Below are positions 30,949-37,934 of a stretch of 39,780 nt of DNA, piece by piece; position 1 is the first letter of the stretch; the number at the start of each line of letters is the position of its first letter. The position numbers and the translations under genes are program-made. The stretch spans positions 1 to 39,780 of the forward strand of contig NZ_RPDI01000025.1 in the NCBI RefSeq assembly GCF_003917135.1, written 5' to 3'. This DNA comes from Leucobacter chromiireducens (lineage in GTDB: Bacteria > Actinomycetota > Actinomycetes > Actinomycetales > Microbacteriaceae). Under the pieces are notes generated by a model. It saw only the letters and a program-made list of their open reading frames with translations, was not told the origin of the DNA and made no database searches.

Positions 30949-31069
30949 TGTCACCCGAACTTCACCAAATGTTCAGTCGAGGTACCTTGACACGCGAGCG
31001 CCACGTTCATGCTTCCACCTTGGACGGAACAGGTCAAGCTGGGACCGTGCCGTTTACCTGCCGTTCACC
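30949..31069. promoter_or_regulatory. Two PHO-box-like direct-repeat arrays between pit and mrx1
   Basis: Site 1 has three 7-mers at 11-bp period: TGTCACC (30949-30955), CTTCACC (30960-30966) and GTTCAGT (30971-30977). Site 2 has GTTTACC (31052-31058) and GTTCACC (31063-31069), again at 11 bp. The actinobacterial PhoP box is GTTCACC repeated with 4-nt spacers. Site 1 is 45-72 bp from the pit start and site 2 is 31 bp before the mycoredoxin -10 box. Confidence 0.55.
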
Positions 31070-31099
31070 CGGACCCAGCCGGCGCTCGATCGGCGGCGC

Positions 31100-31105
31100 T
31101 ACACT
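31100..31105 (+). promoter_or_regulatory. -10 box of the mycoredoxin gene
   Basis: TACACT with an expected start near 31112 gives a 24-nt leader that contains AGGAGG 6 nt before the GTG. This gene therefore uses the same -10 sequence as the leaderless genes but has a normal ribosome site. Confidence 0.6.
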
Positions 31106-31135
31106 GGCTTCCTGCCGATCCATAGGAGGTTCACC

Positions 31136-31411
31136 GTGAGCACGGTACAGCTGAGCGATTTCGTCCCCGAGTCTGGCGAGATCACGATGTTCTCGACGGA
31201 GTGGTGCGGCTACTGCAAGCGGCTGAAGCTGATGCTCGACAAGTCCGGTATCGGCTACACCGAAGTGGACATCGAGAACACACCTGGCACCCCGGAGCTC
31301 GTCATGGCGGCGAACGGCGGCAACCAGACCGTCCCAACGGTCGTCTACCCCGACGGCACCACGGCGACCAACCCCTCGCTCAACGACGTGAAGGCGCAGC
31401 TCGGCCTGTAA
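31136..31411 (+). CDS. mrx1: Mycoredoxin (glutaredoxin-like protein)
   Basis: A 91-residue glutaredoxin-fold oxidoreductase that reduces mixed disulfides between proteins and mycothiol. The redox motif WCGYC is at about 23-27, the cis-Pro loop in QTVPTVVYPDG and the C-terminal ATNPSLNDVKAQL. This matches actinobacterial Mrx1 rather than classical glutaredoxin (CPYC). The GTG at 31136 is fixed by AGGAGG at the right spacing. It is divergent from pit and convergent with pfkA, whose end is only 21 bp away. With mca at 10184-11053 it shows that the organism uses mycothiol. Confidence 0.92.
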   Translation: MSTVQLSDFVPESGEITMFSTEWCGYCKRLKLMLDKSGIGYTEVDIENTPGTPELVMAANGGNQTVPTVVYPDGTTATNPSLNDVKAQLGL

Positions 31412-31432
31412 CCGGCCCGCGCCACCGCGCGC

Positions 31433-32470
31433 CTAGCCGAAGCTGAGGCGCGCCTCCTCGTACCGTGCCGCCGGCACGGTCTTCAGCGCGCCAACGGCGT
31501 CGGCCAGTGGCACGAGCTCCACCCGGTCGCCGCGCAGCCCGGCCATCGTGCCCCACGCGCCGTCGTTCGCGGCGTCGACCGCTGCGATGCCGGTGCGCGT
31601 CGCGAGCACCCGGTCGAACGCGGTCGGTGAGCCACCGCGCTGCACGTGGCCGAGCACGGTGGCGCGCGTCTCGATGCCGGTGCGCTGCTCGATGCGCGGT
31701 GCCAGCACCTCGGCGACTCCCCCGAGGCGCGGACGGCCGAAGCCGTCGAGCCCCTCACGGGTGACCGCGTCCGCCTCGCCGGCCGGCCGGAAGCCCTCGG
31801 CAACGACGACGAGCGAGGACCGCCCGCGGTCGCGAACGCTGAGCACCCACTCGCAGATCTGCTCGACGGACTCGGGAAACTCGGGGAGCAGGATCAGCTG
31901 CGCGCCGCCCGCCATGCCAGCGTGGAGGGCGATCCAGCCGGCGTCGCGCCCCATCACCTCGAGCACCATGCAGCGGCGATGCGACTCCCCCGTGGTGCGC
32001 AGGCGGTCGATCGCTTCGGCGGCCACCGACACCGCGGTGTCGAAGCCGAAGGTGTAGTCGGTGCCGCCGAGGTCGTTGTCGATGGTCTTCGGCACCCCCA
32101 CCACGGGGATGCCAGCGTCGTGCAGCATCTGCGCGACCGTCTGCGTGCCGTTGCCGCCGATCAGCACGAAGCCGTCGATCCCGAGCTCGGCCATCCGCGC
32201 GCGGACCGCTGCGAGCGCGTGCGGGGTGGGAACGCCGCCGGGGAACGGGGGCACGCGGCTCGTGCCGAGCATCACGCCGCCGAGGGGCGAGATGCCCCGC
32301 ACGGCGAGGCGGTCGAGCGGCACGGTGTCGCCGTCGTGGAAGCCGCGCCAGCCGTCCATGAAGCCGACCATCTCGAAGCCGTGCACCTCGACGCCGCGGA
32401 GCACGGCGCCGCGGATCGCGGCGTTCATTCCCGGGCTATCGCCGCCCGAGCACAGCACACCGATTCGCAT
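31433..32470 (-). CDS. pfkA: 6-phosphofructokinase
   Basis: Phosphorylates fructose-6-phosphate to the 1,6-bisphosphate in glycolysis. The 345-residue protein is of the actinobacterial group III type: GVLCSGGDSPGMNAAIRG at the start, IGGNGTQ at 104-110, PKTIDNDLGGTDYTFGFDTA around the catalytic D131, EVMGRDAGWIA and LGHVQRGGSP. Gly108 after the metal-site position favours ATP over pyrophosphate as donor, while Lys128 is seen in both classes of this group. The residue before Gly108 is Asn107, where Asp or Glu is usual; see findings. The ATG at 32470 has AAGGGG upstream and a TAGCAT -10 box at 32528-32523. It stands alone on the minus strand. Confidence 0.93.
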   Translation of the reverse strand: MRIGVLCSGGDSPGMNAAIRGAVLRGVEVHGFEMVGFMDGWRGFHDGDTVPLDRLAVRGISPLGGVMLGTSRVPPFPGGVPTPHALAAVRARMAELGIDGFVLIGGNGTQTVAQMLHDAGIPVVGVPKTIDNDLGGTDYTFGFDTAVSVAAEAIDRLRTTGESHRRCMVLEVMGRDAGWIALHAGMAGGAQLILLPEFPESVEQICEWVLSVRDRGRSSLVVVAEGFRPAGEADAVTREGLDGFGRPRLGGVAEVLAPRIEQRTGIETRATVLGHVQRGGSPTAFDRVLATRTGIAAVDAANDGAWGTMAGLRGDRVELVPLADAVGALKTVPAARYEEARLSFG

Positions 32471-32522
32471 GGGTCCCCTTCACCTCGATTGCCGCCAGCG
32501 TCGCGGCGACGCGGCGATCCCC

Positions 32523-32528
32523 ATGCTA
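32523..32528 (-). promoter_or_regulatory. -10 box of pfkA
   Basis: TAGCAT on the minus strand, start expected near 32516, leader about 46 nt. A loose -35 (TTCGGT) lies about 17 bp upstream. Confidence 0.45.
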
Positions 32529-32578
32529 GCGGTGGCGAGAATCGACCGAACAGCACAGATCGCGCCACTTGCGCGCTG

Positions 32579-32653
32579 AAAACGGCCAGCGGCCCACGCC
32601 CCGTGATGGGGCGTGGGCCGCTGGCCGTGATCGCTGGCCGCGACCGCTGGCCG
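32579..32653 (-). terminator. Terminator of the SNF2 helicase gene with a triple 13-mer
   Basis: A perfect 21-bp stem (32582-32602 with 32608-32628, 5-nt loop) is followed on the minus strand by TTTT (32582-32579), an intrinsic terminator for the helicase gene. The nonamer CGCTGGCCG in the right arm recurs at 32632 and 32645, so three copies stand at a 13-bp period. Confidence 0.8.
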
Positions 32654-32686
32654 CGCAGCTCGCGCCGCGGGCGCCGGGTGCGACGG

Positions 32687-34846
32687 CTACGCCTGGGCGA
32701 TCGCGCGCTGCAGCACGCCCATCAGCGCGAGCAGCTGCACCGAATCCTCGGTCTCGTCCTTCGCCTCCGCGCCGTCGAGGGCGCGCGCGGCGAGGCCGGC
32801 CTTGCCGTCGATGAGCTCCGCGATCTTCGCGTCGATCGTCTGCGCCGCGACGATGCGCCACGCGGTGACCGGCTCCGCCTGGCCGATCCGGTGCACGCGG
32901 TCGATCGCCTGCGTCTGCTCGGCGTCGGTCCAGCTGAGCTCCGCGAGCACCACGTTCGATGCGGCCTGCAGGTTCACGCCGACGCCCGCAGCGGTGAGCG
33001 AGCAGACGGCGACGGCGACCTCGGGGTCCTTGTTGAACGCGTCGATCTGCTCCTGCCGGAATGCGGTGCTCTGGTCGCCGCGAATCGACACCGTCGTGAG
33101 CCCGGCCTCGGCGAGTTGCGCCTCCACCCGGTCCATGACGTCGATGTGCTTCGCGAAGAACACGACCTTGCCGACCGAGCGCGCGAGCTGCGCCGCGTAG
33201 TCCGCCGCGAGGCCGGCCTTCGCCTGACCGATCTGGCGCACCATCGTGAACACATTCATGCCGTCGGCCGAGGCGTTCGACTCTTCGAGCTCCTGCGCAC
33301 ACACCATGCGGATGATCGCGTCGTCGCTGAGCTTCTCCCCCAGCTTGCCGTTCTTCACGGCGGTGAAGCGATCGAGCAGCTTCCGAGCCAGCTGCGCCTC
33401 CGCCTCGCGGATCCCGCGCCCGTACTCGTCGTCCAGCTCGACGGGCAGGTCGACCACGCGCTTCGCCGGGAGATCGGCTGCGACGTCGATTTTCCTGCGG
33501 CGCACGATCCCCATGTCGATGACGCTCTGGCGCGCCTCGGGGTAGAACGCGGAGTCGGCCGGCGTCCAGCCGTTGTTCTCGAGCCGCGCCATGAGCTCGG
33601 GGCCCGGCTTCTCCGCGTCGGTCCAGCCGAGGAAGCGCCAGATCGCGCGGAAGTCGTCGATGTCGTTGATGAGCGGCGTGCCCGTCAGCGCGATGAGCAG
33701 CGGTGAGACGCCTGGCGTGCGCTCGCGGACGCTCTCCGCGATCGCTAGCACGTTGCGCGAGCGCTGCGACTGCACGTTCTTGATCATGTGCGCCTCGTCG
33801 ACGACCATGCCCTTGAACCCGAACCGCGAGATCCAGCTCAGGTGGCGATCGAGGATCTCGTAGTTCACCACGAACACGTCGGCGAAGGCGTCGATGTCCT
33901 GGCCGTCGCCGTGGATCACGGTGACGCGGCGCTGCGGCGTCCACCGCTCCACCTCGCGCGCCCAGTTCATCTTCACCACGTTCGGGACGACGACGAGCAG
34001 CGGGTACGCGTCGGCAACCGACGCCGCGATCACCGACTGCGCGGTCTTGCCGAGGCCCGGCTCGTCGGCGAGCAGGAAGCTGCGGTGCCCCTCGCGCACG
34101 CTCGCGAGGAAGCGCGCCTGGTGGTCCATGAGCTCGCGCCCGGCCGGCGCGAGGCGATCCGGCACCGGGGGCTCTGGCAACGGCATGCAAGCGGAGCCGC
34201 CGCCGCCCTGCTCGAACGACTTCAAGAGCGGCCCGAGCAGCTCCCAGTTCGCGAGGCGAACCACGGGGGTGGGCTGCTTCGGCGGCGTGAGGTCTGGGGC
34301 GAGGAAGGGGTTCGCGAGCATGCGCGACTCGACGCCAGCCGGCTCGACCTGGCGCTCCGCGAGCTCCGGCGGCACGTACGCCTTCACCGGCTCCGGTGCC
34401 GACTTCTCCTCCTCGGGGAGCTCAAAGCCCGCCTGCGAGAGCATCTTCCGCTTCAGCTGCCGCGTCGCCTCGGTGATCGGCGCCGTCGGCTCGAGCAGGG
34501 TGATGAGGCTCGTATCGCGCGCCGCGGTCTTCGCGAGGATCGCCGCGACGCCGTCAAGGCGCTTCAAGGTCTCGGCGCGCTCGGCGTCGCTCACGCCCTC
34601 CTCGGTCTTGATGCGGGCGCGCTCCTCGCGCATGAGCAGCGCGATGACGTGAAACTTGGTGCGGTTCGCCGGCGTCGCCTTGCCGCGCTGCGCCGAGGCC
34701 TCGACCTCGCGCACCGCGCGCGCGAGTAGCGGAATGATGCCCTCATTGTGCGTGTGCTTGCGGCGCCCGTTCGAGCGCGATGACCCGTTCGACCCCCGCG
34801 ATGTGTTCTTCGCAGCGGACTGACGCGTGGCAGTGTTGGATGCCAA
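32687..34846 (-). CDS. SNF2-family DNA-dependent ATPase/helicase
   Basis: A 719-residue SF2 ATPase of the Swi2/Snf2 type. Residues 1-35 are Ser/Asn/Arg-rich and disordered; 35-230 hold a helical region of unknown fold. The motor starts near 235: Walker A DEPGLGKT (261-268), VVPNVVKMNWAREVERW, DEAH at 350-353 and LTGTPLIND. The second lobe has VVFFAKHIDVMDRVEAQLAE, TAAGVGVNLQAASNVVLAE and DRVHRIGQAEPVTAWRIV. The plan is nearest to SMARCAL1-like or HepA-like members that remodel DNA-protein or fork structures; the exact job is unknown. The start is a TTG at 34846, chosen because AGGAG stands about 6 nt before it and no ATG or GTG fits better. It ends at a strong terminator. Upstream (34847-35012) I see no gene. 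Confidence 0.9.
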   Translation of the reverse strand: MASNTATRQSAAKNTSRGSNGSSRSNGRRKHTHNEGIIPLLARAVREVEASAQRGKATPANRTKFHVIALLMREERARIKTEEGVSDAERAETLKRLDGVAAILAKTAARDTSLITLLEPTAPITEATRQLKRKMLSQAGFELPEEEKSAPEPVKAYVPPELAERQVEPAGVESRMLANPFLAPDLTPPKQPTPVVRLANWELLGPLLKSFEQGGGGSACMPLPEPPVPDRLAPAGRELMDHQARFLASVREGHRSFLLADEPGLGKTAQSVIAASVADAYPLLVVVPNVVKMNWAREVERWTPQRRVTVIHGDGQDIDAFADVFVVNYEILDRHLSWISRFGFKGMVVDEAHMIKNVQSQRSRNVLAIAESVRERTPGVSPLLIALTGTPLINDIDDFRAIWRFLGWTDAEKPGPELMARLENNGWTPADSAFYPEARQSVIDMGIVRRRKIDVAADLPAKRVVDLPVELDDEYGRGIREAEAQLARKLLDRFTAVKNGKLGEKLSDDAIIRMVCAQELEESNASADGMNVFTMVRQIGQAKAGLAADYAAQLARSVGKVVFFAKHIDVMDRVEAQLAEAGLTTVSIRGDQSTAFRQEQIDAFNKDPEVAVAVCSLTAAGVGVNLQAASNVVLAELSWTDAEQTQAIDRVHRIGQAEPVTAWRIVAAQTIDAKIAELIDGKAGLAARALDGAEAKDETEDSVQLLALMGVLQRAIAQA

Positions 34847-35012
34847 TGGATCTCCTGATCGGCGTGGGACGAACTCGGAACACGTACCGAGACGTGGGCC
34901 GGACGCGAGTCTCCGAGCCTGACCTCATGCGCGGCATGGGGCTCTGGGCGCACTCACGGAAGCGACCGTAGCTCGATCGTACCACTATGTCGCGCGAGCA
35001 CTCACCGTGGTG

Positions 35013-35951
35013 CTACGCCCCGAGCAGCCGCCGGGTTTCCGCCACATCCGCGCGCATCTGCACGAGCAGCGGCTCGATCCCGTCGAAGCGCACCATGCCG
35101 CGGAGGCGGTGCGCGAACTGCACCTCAATACGCTGGCCGTACAGGTCGGCGTCGAAGTCGAGCACGAACGCCTCGACCCGCGACTGCTCGTTCGGCGTGA
35201 ACGTCGGGTTGTTGCCCACCGAGATCGCGGCGACCCTGCGCTCCCCGTCGAGCAGCACCCAGCCTGCGTACACGCCGTCGGCAGGGACGAGCCCCTCGAT
35301 GGTGCCGCCCAGATTCGCGGTCGGGAACCCGATCTCGCGGCCGCGCGCGTCGCCGTGCACCACATCGCCGCGGACCGCTGGCGGGCGCCCGAGCATCCGA
35401 GTCGCCGCGGCGACGTCGCCGGCGAGCAGCGCGGCGCGCGTTGCGGACGAGGAGACGGGCTCCGCGGCTGCGTCCTCCACCCACGCCACCATCTCGGCGG
35501 TGAAGCCGTGCTCGGCGCCCAGCGCCCGCAGCAGCGCGCCGTCGCCAGCGCCGCGGTGGCCGAAGCGGAAGTCGGCACCCATGATCACGTGCCGCGCGTG
35601 GAGCTTCCCGACGAGCACATCGGTGACGAAGGACTCCGCAGGGATCGCCGCGAACTCCGCGTCAAAGTCCACCATCACGCACACGTCGATGCCGGCGGCC
35701 GCGAAGGCCTCGAGGCGCTGCGCCCGGCTCATGAGCGGCTGCGGGCAGCGCTCGGGATTCAGGTAGCTGAGCGGGTGGTTCGCGAAGGTGAACACGACCG
35801 TCACCTGGCCGGCGACCGCGGCCTCGCCGCGCAGGCGCTGCAGGATTGACTGGTGGCCGAGGTGCAGGCCATCGAACTTGCCGATCGCCACGCAAGTTCC
35901 GGCCGCGAAGTCCTCGGGGCGGAGCGCCGCGAGCGATTCAATGACGCGCAT
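35013..35951 (-). CDS. ribF: Bifunctional riboflavin kinase/FAD synthetase RibF
   Basis: Phosphorylates riboflavin to FMN and adenylylates FMN to FAD. The N-terminal adenylyltransferase domain (1-185) has GKFDGLHLGHQSIL at 24-37, VIMGADFRFGHRGAGD and the SSSATR motif. The C-terminal flavokinase domain has GREIGFPTANL, then DGVYAGWV and EAFVLDFDADLYGQ. At 312 residues it is of normal length. The ATG at 35951 shares one base with the stop of the upstream membrane protein gene (TGATG), so translation is coupled. A possible TACGAT -10 box for the downstream helicase gene lies at 34981-34976. In many actinobacteria ribF follows truB; that is not the case here. Confidence 0.95.
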   Translation of the reverse strand: MRVIESLAALRPEDFAAGTCVAIGKFDGLHLGHQSILQRLRGEAAVAGQVTVVFTFANHPLSYLNPERCPQPLMSRAQRLEAFAAAGIDVCVMVDFDAEFAAIPAESFVTDVLVGKLHARHVIMGADFRFGHRGAGDGALLRALGAEHGFTAEMVAWVEDAAAEPVSSSATRAALLAGDVAAATRMLGRPPAVRGDVVHGDARGREIGFPTANLGGTIEGLVPADGVYAGWVLLDGERRVAAISVGNNPTFTPNEQSRVEAFVLDFDADLYGQRIEVQFAHRLRGMVRFDGIEPLLVQMRADVAETRRLLGA

Positions 35952-36472
35952 CAGTAGATGTCCTGCGCTGCAGCGTCATCCGCGCCATCCTGCGCCGCGG
36001 CGCCCGCGGCGGCTGCGCGGCCGGTGCGGCGCAGCCAGACGAGCCCGAGCACGGGCAGCACGAGCGGGATGAAGAGATACCCGCTGCCGTAGCTCGACCA
36101 CACCGAGGGGTGGCCGAACAGCTCCGGGGTGGTGAGGCTCAGCGTGCCGACGATGAGCACGCCGCACAGCTCGAACACGAGGGCCGCCCACGCGATCCCG
36201 CGCCACACGCGCACGGCGCCAGGGGTGCGGCCGCGCACGCCCATGATGAGCGCCACCGTCGCGACGATGTACACGACGCCGGACACCGCCGACAGCGTGT
36301 AGGCGAGCGGTGCCTCGTCGAACTTCGACAGAATCTGGTAGAGCGAGCGGAACGTCGCCGCCAACGCGAGGATCAGGTAGACGGCGATGAGCACGCGCCC
36401 CAGGCCGCCCAGCCGCTCGCCGCGCGGGGCGGGCGTTGCGGCTGCGGAGCCGGTTGCTTCAGGGTTCGACAC
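35951..36472 (-). CDS. Four-span membrane protein upstream of ribF (173 aa)
   Basis: I cannot assign a function. Four hydrophobic segments are visible: RVLIAVYLILALAATFRSLY, a second at YTLSAVSGVVYIVATVALIM, a third at GIAWAALVFELCGVLIVGTL and a fourth at LFIPLVLPVLGLVWL. The N-terminus is Ala/Pro-rich and the C-terminus is a hydrophilic Ala/Asp-rich tail, both probably cytoplasmic. The pattern resembles small actinobacterial integral membrane proteins without known roles. The GTG at 36472 has a TACACT -10 box ending 7 nt upstream, so it is probably leaderless, although GAGG lies between. ribF overlaps its stop. A flavin transport role is tempting from the coupling, but RibU-type signatures are not visible. 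Confidence 0.82.
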   Translation of the reverse strand: MSNPEATGSAAATPAPRGERLGGLGRVLIAVYLILALAATFRSLYQILSKFDEAPLAYTLSAVSGVVYIVATVALIMGVRGRTPGAVRVWRGIAWAALVFELCGVLIVGTLSLTTPELFGHPSVWSSYGSGYLFIPLVLPVLGLVWLRRTGRAAAAGAAAQDGADDAAAQDIY

Positions 36473-36479
36473 GGACCTC

Positions 36480-36507
36480 AGTGTACCCGGCCGAGCCGTC
36501 CGGCTCG
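36480..36507 (-). promoter_or_regulatory. Leaderless promoter of the membrane protein-ribF operon and adjacent hairpin
   Basis: TACACT on the minus strand (36485-36480) ends 7 nt before the GTG. Just upstream CGAGCCG (36492-36498) and CGGCTCG (36501-36507) can pair with a 2-nt gap, perhaps part of the manA transcript end. Confidence 0.5.
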
Positions 36508-36535
36508 CCCGCGCCGGTCTCAGGGAGCCGCGGCC

Positions 36536-37798
36536 TCAGGCGACCGTCGCGAGGAACAGCTCGCCGGCACCGGTGAGCCGGATCGGCTCCCCCGCTGAGA
36601 CGTAGAGCGACTGGCCGCGCCTGGCGGTCGCGACCTCCGCGAGCTCCGTCGCGGTGCGCTCAACGCGCACGCGGCCAGCGGTCACCACCACCACGAGCGG
36701 GTGCGGCGCCGGGATCTCGATCTCGGCCGCGGCCTCCCCCTGGCCCCCGATCGGGTCCGCGGTGTCGAGGTCGCAGAGCCGCGCGCGCAGCAGCTGGAAG
36801 TCGGGCACCGCTGGCCGCCAGGCGACGAGCCCCTGCCGGAGCTGCGTCGCGGGGAAGCGCGGCTCGGCGATTTCCTCGGCGTCCAGGATGCGGCACAGCT
36901 CTGCCACGTCGACGTGCTTCTCGGTGAGCCCGGCGCGCAGCACGTTGTCCGAGGCTGCCATCACCTCGACCGCGATCCCGCCGAGGTACGCGTGCAGCTG
37001 GCGCGCCGGGAGGAAGAGCGCCTCGCCCGGCGCGAGCCGGACAATGTGGAGCAGGAGCGACACCAGCACGCCGGCGTCGCCAGGGTGGGCGGCGAGCAGC
37101 GCGGCGAGCGCGGTGATCCGCTCCTCGGCGACGTCGTCACCCGCGTGCGGGATCGCGCCGGGCAGCGCGGCGAGCGCGCGCGCGACCGCTGGGTCCCCCG
37201 CGAACGCCCAGGCGAGGAACGCGCGCCGCACCGCCCCCTCGTCCTCGACGCCCACCGGGGCGAGGCGCGCCGCGACCGCTTCGAGCGCCGCGGCGCCTGG
37301 CGCGTCCCCCGCGGCGAGCGCCGCTGCGGCGAGCGCGCGGAGGTCGTGCCTGGCCGCACTCAGAGCGCGGAACCCGCTGAGCGCGGTCACCTCGCTCAGC
37401 GCGACGAGCAGCTCCGGCTTGTGATTCGCGTCCCCGTAGTTGCGTTCGCGCGCGTCCCGGGGGATGCCGGCAGCCTCCTCCGCGGCGAACCCCGCTGCGG
37501 CCTGCTCCCGGTCCGGGTGCACCTGCAGCGAGAGCGGCGCCCCGATCGCCAGGACCTTCATGAGGAACGGCAGCGGGCCGCCCGACACCCCGTACCGATC
37601 GGGATCCCCCTCGACCAGGTCGATCAGCGTCTGCCCAACGCGCGTCGCCTTCGCGACATGCGCGGGGCTCCCCGGGTGGGTGCCGAGCCAGAGCTCCGCC
37701 TGCGGTTCGCCCGTCGGGGTGGTGCCGAGGAGCTCAGCGAGCGCATCGATGGACCCCCACGCGTATGCGCGCGGGGTGTTCTCGATAAAGATCAGCAC
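36536..37798 (-). CDS. manA: Mannose-6-phosphate isomerase, type I
   Basis: Interconverts fructose-6-phosphate and mannose-6-phosphate, feeding GDP-mannose for glycans. The 420-residue cupin enzyme begins IFIENTPRAYAWGS, then QAELWLGTHPGSP. The zinc ligands are in LSLQVHPDREQA (Gln and His), NHKPELLVAL (Glu) and LPARQLHAYLGGIAVEVMAASDN (His). The GTG at 37798 is chosen because GAGGAG stands 5 nt upstream; an ATG seven codons earlier lies before that site. It is divergent from an O-antigen-ligase-type gene, which fits a role in surface or wall glycan supply. The leader would be about 120 nt if the shared -10 at 37922-37928 is used. Confidence 0.94.
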   Translation of the reverse strand: MLIFIENTPRAYAWGSIDALAELLGTTPTGEPQAELWLGTHPGSPAHVAKATRVGQTLIDLVEGDPDRYGVSGGPLPFLMKVLAIGAPLSLQVHPDREQAAAGFAAEEAAGIPRDARERNYGDANHKPELLVALSEVTALSGFRALSAARHDLRALAAAALAAGDAPGAAALEAVAARLAPVGVEDEGAVRRAFLAWAFAGDPAVARALAALPGAIPHAGDDVAEERITALAALLAAHPGDAGVLVSLLLHIVRLAPGEALFLPARQLHAYLGGIAVEVMAASDNVLRAGLTEKHVDVAELCRILDAEEIAEPRFPATQLRQGLVAWRPAVPDFQLLRARLCDLDTADPIGGQGEAAAEIEIPAPHPLVVVVTAGRVRVERTATELAEVATARRGQSLYVSAGEPIRLTGAGELFLATVA

Positions 37799-37921
37799 GG
37801 CTCTCCTCGGGACGTCCATCCGCGCAGTGACGGGTGAAATCGGCGGCGGTGGCAGTCCCTGCCAGGCAGTCGGGCGGGGTCGCTCCCAGCCCGCCCCGCC
37901 GGTGAGGATCGCGCCATGCTC

Positions 37922-37928
37922 TACCATA
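37922..37928. promoter_or_regulatory. -10 box of the ligase gene, possibly bidirectional
   Basis: TACCATA holds TACCAT on the plus strand, 7 nt before the ATG at 37935 (leaderless), and TATGGT on the minus strand, which could serve manA with a leader of about 120 nt. The plus-strand use is better supported. Confidence 0.5.
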
Positions 37929-37934
37929 CCGACT

